In this document: positions 51,503-59,903 of the stretch, in pieces
Position numbering within the stretch: the first letter of the stretch is position 1
Layout: each line of letters starts with the position of its first letter
Assembly: GCF_020687505.1 (NCBI RefSeq)
Contig: NZ_JAJEQT010000003.1
DNA length: 64,000 nt
Reading direction: 5' to 3' (one strand)
Origin: Coprococcus_C hominis
GTDB lineage: Bacteria > Bacillota > Clostridia > Lachnospirales > Lachnospiraceae
Made by a program: the position numbers and the translations under genes
Notes under the pieces: model-generated
What the model was told of the DNA's origin: nothing
Database searches by the model: none
Seen by the model: only the letters and a program-made list of their open reading frames with translations

Positions 51503-52634
51503 AAAAGAAAAGACTGCCCCGGATGTATCTGTTGGCGCAGATACGGAGCAGCCGATTTCTAAAAACACTATAAGTAGTATATCCGAGAATGGTGGAAATA
51601 TCAAGAGTTTTGAGGAATTGCAAAGGGAAATGCAGTTGCAATCAGACCCGTCCTATCTCCAGACTATTTCCATGAATGAACTGTTTGACACACAGTATCG
51701 GAGTAAGCAGCCGTTGATTGACGGTCTGCTCTACCCCGGCACTTATATCTTTGCAGGTTCGCCCAAACTGGGAAAGAGCTTTCTGATGGCACAGCTTGCC
51801 TACCATGTCAGCACAGGCACACCGCTTTGGAATTATCCCACCCGAAAAGGAACGGTGCTGTATCTGGCACTTGAGGATGATTACCGCCGTTTGCAGGAGC
51901 GTCTGTACCGGATGTTTGGAACAGAAAGCACCGATAATCTTTACTTCTCTGTTTCTGCCAGTCAGCTTGGAAATGGACTGGATGAACAGTTTGCAAGATT
52001 TGTGGCAGAGCATAGGGACACGAAGCTGATTATCATTGATACGCTTCAGAAAGTGCGTGAGGTTGGCGGCGATAATTACAGTTACGCAAATGACTATCAG
52101 ATCATGGCAAGACTGAAAAGTTTTGCAGATGCTCATGGGCTTTGTCTGTTGCTCGTACACCATACAAGAAAGCAGAATGCGGATGACAAGTTTGACATGA
52201 TTTCCGGGACAAGCGGATTGCTTGGGGCGGCAGACGGGGCGTTTCTTCTTCAGAAAGAAAAGCGGACAGGTAATGCCGCAACACTGGAAGTATCAGGCAG
52301 AGATCAGCAAGACCAGAAGTTGTATCTGATCCGCAATACAGAAACCTTGTTGTGGGATTTGCAAAAGGCAGAAACGGAATTGTGGAAAGAACCGCCAGAG
52401 CCGTTACTGGATGAGATTGCAGAGCTTGTTATGAAGGACAATCCTTATTGGGAAGGTTCGCCAACAGCACTTGTCGCTTTGATAAATATGGACATTCAAC
52501 CGCACGTTATCACAAGAAAACTGAACGTTCTTGCAGGACGGTTGTATACAGAACATGGGATTCTATTTCGGAGTGAGCGTGTCCATGAGGGACGGAAACT
52601 AAGATTTTGGAAAGACAATACAGAGAATGCGTGA
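51492..52634 (+). CDS. RecA-fold ATPase (AAA_25/RepA-helicase-like)
   Basis: A 380-residue protein with a RepA/DnaB-like RecA core: Walker A FAGSPKLGKSFLM (about residues 88-100), YLALEDD, Walker B LIIIDTLQKVRE and sensor-like LLLVHHTRK. The N-terminal 60 residues are low in complexity. The C-terminal 90 residues look like a winged helix. In plasmids and IMEs such proteins unwind or load at a replication origin. Its stop codon lies within the GTGAC inverted-repeat cluster, which could be its binding site. Confidence 0.88.
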   Translation: MENKKEKTAPDVSVGADTEQPISKNTISSISENGGNIKSFEELQREMQLQSDPSYLQTISMNELFDTQYRSKQPLIDGLLYPGTYIFAGSPKLGKSFLMAQLAYHVSTGTPLWNYPTRKGTVLYLALEDDYRRLQERLYRMFGTESTDNLYFSVSASQLGNGLDEQFARFVAEHRDTKLIIIDTLQKVREVGGDNYSYANDYQIMARLKSFADAHGLCLLLVHHTRKQNADDKFDMISGTSGLLGAADGAFLLQKEKRTGNAATLEVSGRDQQDQKLYLIRNTETLLWDLQKAETELWKEPPEPLLDEIAELVMKDNPYWEGSPTALVALINMDIQPHVITRKLNVLAGRLYTEHGILFRSERVHEGRKLRFWKDNTENA

Positions 52635-52724
52635 CAGTACGTGACGGTTGTGACGGTATTTTTGACAGCAGGGGCGGTATCAAAATAACCGTCACGACTG
52701 TCACATACCGTCACGTACTGTCAC
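52631..52724. repeat. Inverted cluster of GTGAC iterons (candidate origin)
   Basis: Left arm 52631-52665: three GTGAC units at 52631, 52641 and 52650, then GTATTTTTGA. Right arm 52680-52724 is the inverted form with four GTCAC units. The outermost 18 bases of both arms are identical in inverted orientation (GTGACAGTACGTGACGGT). Units are spaced 9-10 bases, as for iterons on one face of the helix. It lies directly after the RecA-fold ATPase gene. Confidence 0.7.
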
Positions 52725-52740
52725 GGAAAGGATGGATAAG

Positions 52741-52974
52741 ATGGGAAATGTGCAAATATCACAGGAATTATTTATGCAGTTGCTCCGCTTTCACTTAGTT
52801 GAAGATGAGAGCTGCGAAAAAGAAATTAAGCAGGGGTTAGAGAAGAAATTAGACAGGATGGTCATGCGTGACCTGTATGGAAAATTCAAGACTGCCCCGA
52901 CAGAGGAAGAACGGGAACGGGCGAGAAAAGAGTATCTGGACAGACGAGGAGTGCCGGAGAGTTTTCGATGGTAA
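52741..52974 (+). CDS. Small conserved mobile-element protein (77 aa)
   Basis: An acidic/basic helical protein with GGAAAGG 9 bases before ATG 52741. The pattern TAPTEEERERARKEYLDRRGVPESFRW at the C terminus (here shortened to TEEERERARKEYL and RGVPESFRW) is familiar from Firmicutes mobile elements, but its function is unknown. It lies between the iteron cluster and the DUF5348 gene. Confidence 0.65.
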   Translation: MGNVQISQELFMQLLRFHLVEDESCEKEIKQGLEKKLDRMVMRDLYGKFKTAPTEEERERARKEYLDRRGVPESFRW

Positions 52975-53057
52975 TTCTTCCTTGATGATAAGAACAGGAG
53001 CGTGGCACGCCCCTGTGGACAGTAGACACGGAGAAATCTGGAAAGGAGAACCATGCA

Positions 53058-53285
53058 ATGAGAGAAGGAAGATTAGGTTATAACTGTGAAAATGGCAGAT
53101 ATGGATTATTGTCAATGGACTTATGGATTGATACGGGATTTCACTGCGGAGAGTGTATGGAAGTTTTAGTGGATGACCAGTGGGTACGGACAAGAATGGA
53201 GATGAATCCTGCAATGGAATGGTATCTGGTGGGAACACCTTATTGCGGCGATCTGGAGTATGTACGGGCAAGAATACCGAAATAA
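53058..53285 (+). CDS. DUF5348 family protein
   Basis: A 75-residue protein with the pattern LGYNCENGRYGLLSMDLW, FHCGECMEVLVDDQWVRTR and MEWYLVGTPYCGDLEY, typical of DUF5348 in clostridial mobile elements. It has three or four cysteines and a beta-rich pattern. AAAGGAG lies upstream. Function unknown. Confidence 0.75.
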   Translation: MREGRLGYNCENGRYGLLSMDLWIDTGFHCGECMEVLVDDQWVRTRMEMNPAMEWYLVGTPYCGDLEYVRARIPK

Positions 53286-53588
53286 ATCAGATAGAAAAGT
53301 AAAGAATCGGTTTGCTGTCAGGGATAAAAAATAAGCCCGGATACGGGCAAATAAAAAGGGCGGATACGCCCAAGATGAAAAGCAAAAGCCGAAACGTGGT
53401 AGAGAAAGGTAGCACCTTATAAAGCCCTCGGCGTTTGAGAGCGAAATACACCCATCGCACAAATCAGAGATTTGTACTCAGGGTATTTCGCCCTGCCGGG
53501 AGCTATTTGTGCCGGAAACGGCAGTTAGTTCGTAAACAGGTGCCTATGCACCTACTCACAGCAAAGCAGGCGAGAGCCGGAAAGGAGA
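53286..53588. other. Non-coding region with hairpins before the relaxase gene
   Basis: It holds twin hairpins with identical GATA loops (GCCCG/CGGGC at 53335-53348 and GGGCG/CGCCC at 53358-53371). The oriT-like palindrome is at 53441-53491. Another hairpin, AGGTGC-CTAT-GCACCT, is at 53538-53553. No gene seen. Confidence 0.55.
53441..53500. other. Candidate origin of transfer (oriT)
   Basis: Outer inverted repeat GCGAAATACACCC (53441-53453) and GGGTATTTCGC (53481-53491), with an inner perfect hairpin ACAAATC-AGA-GATTTGT (53459-53475). The right arm runs into TATTTCGCCCTG, reminiscent of the MOBQ nick region (TAAGTGCGCCCT of RSF1010-like plasmids). It lies about 90 bases before the relaxase gene. 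Confidence 0.6.
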
Positions 53589-55019
53589 ATGCTTATAGGC
53601 AGACATTCATTTATCAGACAAAACAAGCTGTCTGATGTGGCAGGAAGAATTGATTATATTTCCAATCCGAAAAGACAGGAACATCTTTATGCGACCTATC
53701 AGACAGAGGGAGCAACACCAGAGTTCTGGAAGAATCTTGCCAGAGAGAATCAGTTGGATTTTAAAGCAAGCGGAACAACAGGGAAATGTATTGAAGGGCG
53801 GGAGTTTATTATTGCACTTCCTGAAAGTTTTGTTGAGTACAAGGCAGATGATGTGGTAAGGCTTTTTACAGACAGCTTTCATAAAGGGTATGGTGTGGAA
53901 TGCAGTGCAGCACTTCATCATAACAAAAAAATGACCAATTACCATATTCATCTCGTATTCAGCGAACGGAAAATGTTAGAACATCCCGAAGTGAAAATTG
54001 CTACCAGAAATATGTTTTATGATGAGCAGGGCAAGCACAGACGCACGAAGAAAGAGATTTTAGATGAGCAGGGAAATCTTCGGGCAGGATGCAGCATTAT
54101 TCCCAAAGGGGAGGTTTATGAAAGCCATATTTTTACAAAGAAAGATGAGTGGTTTAAGAGCGATGCGTTTACCAGAGAAGTTAAGGAGATGTTTACGGAA
54201 ATCATTAACAGCCATGTGAAAGAAGAATCCGAAAAACTGTCTGTATTTCAGCAGGGCGGCGTGTATCTGGCAACAAAGAAAATTGGGAAGAACAACCCGA
54301 AAGAAGCAGAGATACGGGCGGACAATGTGGCAAGGCAGGAATGGAATCGGACGGTAGATGTAGCATTGGTTGAGGGTGTTCCCGAAGAAGATATTTTGAC
54401 AATTAAGCGTGAGAAAATCACAGACAAAACATTGCAATCTATACGGACACATGGTTGGTTGCCAGATATGTTTCAGCAGATTATCCGTGGTGCAAAAGAC
54501 TTCTTACAGGAAATGATTTTCAAGTTTAAGCTGCCGCCGAAGCCAGTACCGAAGATTGATTTACAGGAATGGAATGATATGCGGAAGCTGATGGAGAAAC
54601 TTCAGAAGCAGTCACAGGCAATGAAATCCACACAGCAGGAGATTTCCTCATTGAAGAAACAGCTTTCCGAGACAACTGGATTTTTTAAAGGGAAAGCACG
54701 GAAATCTTTAGAGGGCAAAATTGAACAGTCAGAGAAACAGGAAAAACGTATCCACACGGATATGGAGCAGACTGTAAAACAGGCAGGATATCCAGATGTT
54801 CAGTCCTTTGCAAAGACATATCAGAAATCGGAAAAACTGGTCAGGGAATATAATGAGGAGCTGCGAGCATGGAAAAATCAGACAGAACCGAAAAAAGAGA
54901 AGCTATCAGAACCGTCGAAAAAGGCAAGCATACGGGAAAAATTGCACCGCTATCAGCAGGAAAGCAGGCAACAGCCAAAACAGACAGCAAAGAAGAAATC
55001 AATGGACAGAGGACGATGA
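53589..55019 (+). CDS. MobA/MobL-type relaxase (MOBQ-like)
   Basis: A 476-residue DNA-strand transferase. The catalytic N-terminal domain (about 1-230) has the histidine motif HHNKKMTNYHIHLVF (HxxxxNxHxH, metal binding) and a candidate nucleophile Tyr near the N terminus (DYISNPKR or HLYATYQ). The C-terminal half is a long basic coiled coil (about 330-476), perhaps for coupling-protein contact. It nicks oriT and pilots the strand through a helper conjugation system. AAAGGAG is very close to ATG 53589. Confidence 0.9.
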   Translation: MLIGRHSFIRQNKLSDVAGRIDYISNPKRQEHLYATYQTEGATPEFWKNLARENQLDFKASGTTGKCIEGREFIIALPESFVEYKADDVVRLFTDSFHKGYGVECSAALHHNKKMTNYHIHLVFSERKMLEHPEVKIATRNMFYDEQGKHRRTKKEILDEQGNLRAGCSIIPKGEVYESHIFTKKDEWFKSDAFTREVKEMFTEIINSHVKEESEKLSVFQQGGVYLATKKIGKNNPKEAEIRADNVARQEWNRTVDVALVEGVPEEDILTIKREKITDKTLQSIRTHGWLPDMFQQIIRGAKDFLQEMIFKFKLPPKPVPKIDLQEWNDMRKLMEKLQKQSQAMKSTQQEISSLKKQLSETTGFFKGKARKSLEGKIEQSEKQEKRIHTDMEQTVKQAGYPDVQSFAKTYQKSEKLVREYNEELRAWKNQTEPKKEKLSEPSKKASIREKLHRYQQESRQQPKQTAKKKSMDRGR

Positions 55020-55036
55020 GAAAGGTGGAACAGAAA

Positions 55037-55414
55037 ATGAAGAAAACAATTTTTGAAGAAATGGGCGGCACTTATGTAAGATGTGGGGATTACTTTATCC
55101 CCAACCTTACTTTGCCGGAGGAAGAAGAACCGAGATTTGTTGGAGTATGGGGACAAAGACATTTGCAGTATTTGAAAGAATACCGCAGGAATGTATATCT
55201 GGATCTGATGATGAGCGGCAGACTGAACAGTTATCTGGCAGATATAGAGGAACAGGCACAGGAACGCTTTGAAAGAATTGTAGAGCAGATGAAACAGGCA
55301 CAAGGAATTACAGAACGGTTAAAGGCAGACAATGCGTGGGAGTGGGTAGGCAGGATGAATAATATACAGGCGTGTGCGAGGGAGATTGTAGATAAAGAAA
55401 TCATTTATCAATAA
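55037..55414 (+). CDS. tnpV: TnpV family transposon-encoded protein
   Basis: A 125-residue protein; AGGTGG before ATG 55037 sets the start (the frame is open further upstream in the relaxase region). Pattern: EEMGGTYVRCGDYFIPNLTL, then LKEYRRNVYLDLMMSGRLNSYL and the tail RMNNIQACAREIVDKEIIY, typical of TnpV, common in clostridial transposons and IMEs. Function unknown. A second partial copy lies at 58109-58270. Confidence 0.85.
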   Translation: MKKTIFEEMGGTYVRCGDYFIPNLTLPEEEEPRFVGVWGQRHLQYLKEYRRNVYLDLMMSGRLNSYLADIEEQAQERFERIVEQMKQAQGITERLKADNAWEWVGRMNNIQACAREIVDKEIIYQ

Positions 55415-55430
55415 GGAATAAGAGTGGCGG

Positions 55431-55458
55431 AAAGCAAGTCTAAAATGGCTTGCTTTTT
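55431..55458 (+). terminator. Rho-independent terminator after tnpV
   Basis: AAAGCAAG (55431-55438) pairs with CTTGCTTT (55449-55456) and Ts follow. Confidence 0.75.
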
Positions 55459-55520
55459 GCTTTACAATGTAGGCGGCTGATGTATATAATTATAAATCAT
55501 AAATTCATGAATTTAATATC

Positions 55521-55563
55521 AGAAGGTAAAAGCAGGCGTATATTGCGACTGTTTTTACCTTCT
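55521..55563. repeat. 11-bp inverted repeat between tnpV and the convergent ABC permease
   Basis: AGAAGGTAAAA (55521-55531) pairs with TTTTACCTTCT (55553-55563). A 14-base palindrome AAATTCATGAATTT lies just upstream (55501-55514). It could be the terminator of the minus-strand ABC operon. Confidence 0.5.
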
Positions 55564-55620
55564 TAATAAAATCTGTATTAAGCATATTTATAATGCAGGG
55601 GACAAAGACTATTAAAGTTA

Positions 55621-56469
55621 CTATTTCAAGTCCTGCTTTCTAAAAATACGAATCCCAATCTTGTAAAACAGAAGAATTTCCAGAATATTGAACAGGCAAA
55701 ATTCTATGTGGTAAGGAAAGTCTTTGAAAATAAGAGAAGTTTCTTCCTTTGTGCCGAATTCTGATTCAAATAGCAGATAACTGTGAAATTCAGCCTGCGC
55801 AAACGGTGATACTAAAACATGAATGTTATTTGCTGTACGGGCAAAACTATCTATTCGTAGAGGGTTTTCCACAATTTCATGAGTGATAGGATCAGTCCAA
55901 GTGCTTGATTGATTTAAGCTGGAAACTGACTTTCCACCTAATGTCAACAATGCTAAGGTTAGAATAACTGCAATTCCAAGACTGATAAGTTGCTTATGTG
56001 AAATCATTACAATCATAGTGTACAAAGCAGATACTGTGATGATGCACACAAAAGCAATCGCAGCATGAAATGCAAATTCAGTTACATTGACTTTATCACT
56101 AAATTCTAATCCAGCAATATTTGAGCTTGTGAAAACAGATAATATATCAGCAACAAAGAGAACTGTAGCACATATGCTACTGACGATTAGTTCGACAATA
56201 TAAATCTCTTTTCGTGTATATCCTGCGGATATCTTGTTGTTGATTGTTCTGTTTTCAAAGTCACTCCCTAAGTATAACGGAATCAACACTGCCAAAATGA
56301 TACATATCAGGTCAGAATTTTCCAATAAAAATGTTGTTGTAAAGATTTTGAAACCATATCCATTTAATAAGATTCCATAAACATTGATGGCAATTACTGC
56401 GATTACTCCAAGCCATAGAATTGGAGATTTTGCAGCACGCTTTAGTTCCATAGATAAAAGTTTATTCAT
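55621..56469 (-). CDS. ABC-2 type permease
   Basis: A 282-residue membrane protein with AAAGGAG upstream. Six hydrophobic segments are visible (for example ILWLGVIAVIAINVYGILL near 15-33 and DLICIILAVLIPLYLGSDF near 53-71), in the layout of permeases that work with BcrA/LanF-like ATPases. FENRTINNKISAGYTRKEIY (about 71-90) is the typical cytoplasmic coupling stretch. It lies downstream of the ATPase gene on the same strand. Confidence 0.85.
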   Translation of the reverse strand: MNKLLSMELKRAAKSPILWLGVIAVIAINVYGILLNGYGFKIFTTTFLLENSDLICIILAVLIPLYLGSDFENRTINNKISAGYTRKEIYIVELIVSSICATVLFVADILSVFTSSNIAGLEFSDKVNVTEFAFHAAIAFVCIITVSALYTMIVMISHKQLISLGIAVILTLALLTLGGKSVSSLNQSSTWTDPITHEIVENPLRIDSFARTANNIHVLVSPFAQAEFHSYLLFESEFGTKEETSLIFKDFPYHIEFCLFNILEILLFYKIGIRIFRKQDLK

Positions 56470-56493
56470 AGTTTAAGTCTCCTTTCTGCTTTT

Positions 56494-57174
56494 CTATAAA
56501 AAATTTTTGAAGTAAAAAGTTTCTAAATCGGTATCGGCTATTTCTGATGAAGAGAATTCTTGAATTAAAACACCATTTTTGAGGAAACCATAGTGGTTTG
56601 CCACTTTTTGAAGTTCGCTTAAGATATGACTTGAAATCATAATGGTAACACCATACTCTTCATTTAACTTTGCGATGATAGCTCTGACATCTTTTATGCC
56701 TTCAGGATCAAGTCCGTTAAGAGGCTCGTCTAAAATGAGGAATTGCGGATTTCCTACAAGTGCCATTGCTAAAGCCAGACGCTGACGCATACCTAATGAA
56801 TAATTCATTACCAGTTTTCGAGTATCTTTCAGATGTACCAGTTCTAATAGTTCAGCAATCTTCGACTTTACTTCCTTTGATGGACATCCACAAATTTTAA
56901 GCTGATACTTCAAATTTCCTTTTGCACTTAAGGTAGGATATAATGCAGGTGTTTCAATAATGGCACCGATTTTAATATTTTCAGATTTAACAACTGTTCC
57001 TGAGGATGGACTTTGCAAATTAGAAAGTATTCTCATTAAAGTTGTCTTGCCTGCACCATTATTTCCAATCAATCCATAGATAGCACCTCGAGGAATATGA
57101 AGGGAAACATTATCTAAAGCGATTGTTTCTTTGTAATGTTTACAAAGGTTTTGGGTTCTAATAATATCATTCAT
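56494..57174 (-). CDS. ABC transporter ATP-binding protein (bacitracin/lantibiotic-immunity type)
   Basis: A 226-residue ATPase; AAAGG 9 bases before the ATG at 57172-57174 sets the start. Walker A GLIGNNGAGKTTLMR (about 35-49), signature NYSLGMRQRLALAMAL, Walker B FLILDEPLNGLDPEG, switch ISSHILSEL. Short C-terminal part, like BcrA/LanF. With the permease it could export or resist an antimicrobial peptide; the substrate is inferred only from family. Confidence 0.88.
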   Translation of the reverse strand: MNDIIRTQNLCKHYKETIALDNVSLHIPRGAIYGLIGNNGAGKTTLMRILSNLQSPSSGTVVKSENIKIGAIIETPALYPTLSAKGNLKYQLKICGCPSKEVKSKIAELLELVHLKDTRKLVMNYSLGMRQRLALAMALVGNPQFLILDEPLNGLDPEGIKDVRAIIAKLNEEYGVTIMISSHILSELQKVANHYGFLKNGVLIQEFSSSEIADTDLETFYFKNFL

Positions 57175-57294
57175 AAAATTCATCCTTTCTAAATCTGTAC
57201 GGCAATTGCTGTTGTTAATGAAAGTATAGGTTGTTGGAAGAAAAAAATAAAGCAAATAGCCTTTTACAGTTGGATTTTAGAAGGATAAGGTTAC

Positions 57295-57336
57295 TTTACA
57301 TGCATGTAAAACGATAATATCTTGTGTAAAATACAC
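57295..57336. promoter_or_regulatory. Two operator-like palindromes between divergent ABC and XRE genes
   Basis: TTTACATGCATGTAAA (57295-57310) is a perfect 16-bp palindrome. GTGTA-AAA-TACAC (57324-57336) is a second dyad sharing the TGTAA/TTACA theme. GATAAT (57313-57318) between them may be a -10 of the XRE gene. They are likely targets of the adjacent regulator. Confidence 0.6.
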
Positions 57337-57390
57337 GATTATGGCATACTTGAGACAGCGCATTATTATACAATGGAAAGGTGAGCTGAA

Positions 57391-58104
57391 ATGACAGTTG
57401 CAGAGATGATAAAAAAAACTCGGACTGAAGCAAACATGACTCAAGGAGAATATGGAGCAAAATTTGGTGTTTCAAGACAGACAGTTTCCAGTTGGGAAAA
57501 TGGAAGAAGTCTGCCAGATCTTCAAATGTTGATTGATATCTGTAACACCTATCATGTTTCTTTGGATAAGCTATTAAACGAGGATAAAGAGTTTGTTGAG
57601 AAAATAGATTTTTACAATAAATATAAAAAGGCAATTCGATTAGTGGGCATGTGTCTGTTGGCTGGTTTGCTTATATTTGCAATTGTATTTATTAACTGGA
57701 AAATTACAGAAAGAAATATGAATCAAGCATTTGAAATGAATGCAGAGAAATTAGGATTCGTAAAAGGAGAACTTTACGAATTAGAAAAAGACAATGTTCG
57801 GTATCGACTGCCAAACCAAAAACTCCCGTTCTTAAAGAAGGACTTTCATGTAAAAAACAGTTATGCCGATTTTATGATTGAAGATATAGAGATTAGTATT
57901 TCTATTTATGATGGAGAGGATTTTGCTATTGAATTTAATCATTTTAGAAGTATAAAAGGTTGCTTTGATAAAGATAGCAATATCGAGATCATGGAAAATA
58001 CTTTGAACGAGAAAGAGAACATTTTTTATACCGAAAATAATGAGATGATAGAGGATGTGTTAAAGCAGTTATTGGAAATTCATAAAAATGTATATCGGCG
58101 TTAG
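57391..58104 (+). CDS. Membrane-anchored XRE-family regulator
   Basis: A 237-residue protein with AAAGGTG before the ATG. Residues about 5-60 are an HTH_3 domain (MTQGEYGAKFGVSRQTVSSW, NGRSLPDLQML). One membrane helix lies at about 82-103, and the remaining 130 residues form an extracytoplasmic domain. The layout suggests direct transduction of an external signal to the divergent ABC genes. No close family for the outer domain is recognised. Confidence 0.85.
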   Translation: MTVAEMIKKTRTEANMTQGEYGAKFGVSRQTVSSWENGRSLPDLQMLIDICNTYHVSLDKLLNEDKEFVEKIDFYNKYKKAIRLVGMCLLAGLLIFAIVFINWKITERNMNQAFEMNAEKLGFVKGELYELEKDNVRYRLPNQKLPFLKKDFHVKNSYADFMIEDIEISISIYDGEDFAIEFNHFRSIKGCFDKDSNIEIMENTLNEKENIFYTENNEMIEDVLKQLLEIHKNVYRR

Positions 58105-58108
58105 TAAG

Positions 58109-58270
58109 ATGGCGAATATAAATAAGGAAAGGATTATAGAGCAGATGAAACAGGAGCAGGGCATTACAGAACAGTTAAAGGCAGAAAATCAGATGGAATG
58201 GGTATCGAGAATGAACAATATACAGGCGTGTGCAAGAGAGGTTGTGAACGCCGAATTGATTTATAACTAA
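58109..58270 (+). pseudogene. Truncated tnpV remnant
   Basis: The 53 residues match only the C-terminal third of the tnpV product at 55037-55414: IIEQMKQEQGITEQLKAEN and RMNNIQACAREVVNAELIY here, IVEQMKQAQGITERLKADN and RMNNIQACAREIVDKEIIY there. The N-terminal two thirds are absent. No good ribosome site is seen. It is diverged rather than identical, so it marks an older or separate cargo insertion. Confidence 0.75.
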
Positions 58271-58295
58271 AAGAAAAGAGATTTTGGATAAATGC

Positions 58296-58326
58296 TTGAC
58301 TGTAAACCTTGTTTATAGCTTATTCT
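58296..58326 (+). promoter_or_regulatory. MerR-type promoter with 19-bp spacer
   Basis: TTGACT (58296-58301) and TATTCT (58321-58326) are 19 bases apart. The dyad TGTAAAC-CTT-GTTTATA (58301-58317) sits in the spacer. This is the typical arrangement for MerR activators that untwist an over-long spacer. Confidence 0.75.
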
Positions 58327-58363
58327 TAAGATAAAATAGAGTTGCTTGAAAGGAGTGCATAAC

Positions 58364-59209
58364 ATGACAATAAAAGATGTAGAAGAACGAACAGGTTTAT
58401 CCCGTTCTAATGTCCGTTTTTATGAAAAGGAAAAACTCGTTGAGCCTTCAAGAAATGAAAGTAATGGTTATAGAGATTATTCTGAAAATGATGTGGAAAA
58501 TATAAAGAAGATAGCATATCTGCGTACATTGGGAATTTCTATTGAGGATATACGAAGTATTATATCTGGGAAAGTAACTTTGCAGGAAACGCTTGAGAAG
58601 CAGAATGAAGTATTAAAAAGTCAGATTACTGATTTGAATAAGGCAAAACTCATGTGCGAAAAAATGCTGGATGAAGAAAGTATTAGTTATGAAAAATTAC
58701 AGGTAGAACAATATGTAACAGAGTTGCAGGATTATTGGAAAGATAATCAAACTGTTTTCAAATTGGATTCAGTCAGCTTTTTGTATATATGGGGAAGTAT
58801 GCTTACTTGGATAACGATTACCGTATTATGCTTGATTATTGGGGCGTTGTCTTATTCTAAGTTGCCGGTAGAGATTCCGGTACAATGGAGTAAAGGTGTG
58901 GCAACATCTTTGGTGAATAAAAACTGGATTTTTATTTGTCCCGTTAGCTGTATCATAATCCGTTATTTATTAAAACCTTTTATTTATGCCAAATTACAGA
59001 TGAACAATTATTATGGTGATATTATAACAGAGTATTTGACAAATTATATGTGTTTTATTGTGTTGTCGGTAGAAATTTTCTCCATACTTTTTACTTTCGG
59101 AGTGGTAAAAAATATTGTTGTACTGTTATTTGTGGACACAGTAGTTTTTATTGGATTGTTAGTCGTTGGGTTGACGAAAATGGATTTGAGAGGAAAAGAA
59201 ATTTTATGA
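58364..59209 (+). CDS. MerR-family regulator with C-terminal membrane domain
   Basis: A 281-residue protein; AAAGGAG before ATG 58364 sets the start. Winged HTH about 1-70 (IKDVEERTGLSRSNVRFYEK, then YRDYSENDVENIKKIAYLR), dimerisation coiled coil about 75-125, then four membrane helices (about 148-170, 190-207, 230-252, 255-275) with a DUF1648-like PVEIPVQWS motif. It overlaps the ABC ATPase gene by 4 bp. It probably senses a membrane-active compound and induces its own operon. Confidence 0.85.
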   Translation: MTIKDVEERTGLSRSNVRFYEKEKLVEPSRNESNGYRDYSENDVENIKKIAYLRTLGISIEDIRSIISGKVTLQETLEKQNEVLKSQITDLNKAKLMCEKMLDEESISYEKLQVEQYVTELQDYWKDNQTVFKLDSVSFLYIWGSMLTWITITVLCLIIGALSYSKLPVEIPVQWSKGVATSLVNKNWIFICPVSCIIIRYLLKPFIYAKLQMNNYYGDIITEYLTNYMCFIVLSVEIFSILFTFGVVKNIVVLLFVDTVVFIGLLVVGLTKMDLRGKEIL

Positions 59210-59901
59210 TTCAGATTTCAAATTTAAGTAAAAAATATGGTGAAACGGTTGTTTTTTCGGACTTAAACTATACATTTGAAAATGCTTGTATTTATGGACT
59301 TGTTGGAAGAAATGGAGCTGGAAAGACTACTCTTTTAAATATACTTTCGAATTATGAAAAAAATTATACAGGAGTAATCTCTATCGACAGAAAAAAGATG
59401 AATAAGGTTGATTATCTTGATATGCCGGTTGCCTATGCAATGGATCAACCAAGTTTTTTTAATGAGTTGACGATATATGAAAATCTTCTTTTGATTGCTT
59501 CAAGCAGAAAGATAAAAAAACAAGAGGCATTTGATAAAATCGAGAGGATTTTAGATGGGTTGGGATTAAAAAAGTATGAGAACTATTCTCCGTTAGAACT
59601 TTCAAAAGGTACAATGCAACGGTTAAATAATGCTTGTGCAATGATACAAGAAGAAAAAATCACTATTTTTGATGAACCATTTTCAGGACTTGATCCTGTC
59701 CAAATGAAACTTTTAGAAAATGTAATAGTGGAGTTTCACAAGAAAGAAAAAGGAATTTACATTATTTCAAGCCATGATATAGAGTGTTTACAAAATGTTT
59801 GTGACAAGTGTCTTTTGTTACATAACGGACAAATTAGAGAAATCAATATGGAGGAAGTTGACAGAGAGGAAATAGCAAAAATTTTATCTGAAGGGGAGTA
59901 A
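59206..59901 (+). CDS. ABC transporter ATP-binding protein
   Basis: A 231-residue ATPase starting at ATG 59206 inside the merR stop (ATGA). Walker A GLVGRNGAGKTTLLN (about 31-45), signature-like ELSKGTMQRLNNA, Walker B ITIFDEPFSGLDP, switch SSHDIECL. The signature LSKGT is slightly variant. AT-rich codon use. It pairs with the membrane protein that follows 2 bases later. Confidence 0.9.
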   Translation: MIQISNLSKKYGETVVFSDLNYTFENACIYGLVGRNGAGKTTLLNILSNYEKNYTGVISIDRKKMNKVDYLDMPVAYAMDQPSFFNELTIYENLLLIASSRKIKKQEAFDKIERILDGLGLKKYENYSPLELSKGTMQRLNNACAMIQEEKITIFDEPFSGLDPVQMKLLENVIVEFHKKEKGIYIISSHDIECLQNVCDKCLLLHNGQIREINMEEVDREEIAKILSEGE

Positions 59902-59903
59902 GT

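Noticed and set aside
54869..55036. An N-terminal extension of TnpV overlapping the relaxase gene
   Set aside because: Its residues come from the out-of-frame relaxase tail; AGGTGG before 55037 and the family start support the shorter form.
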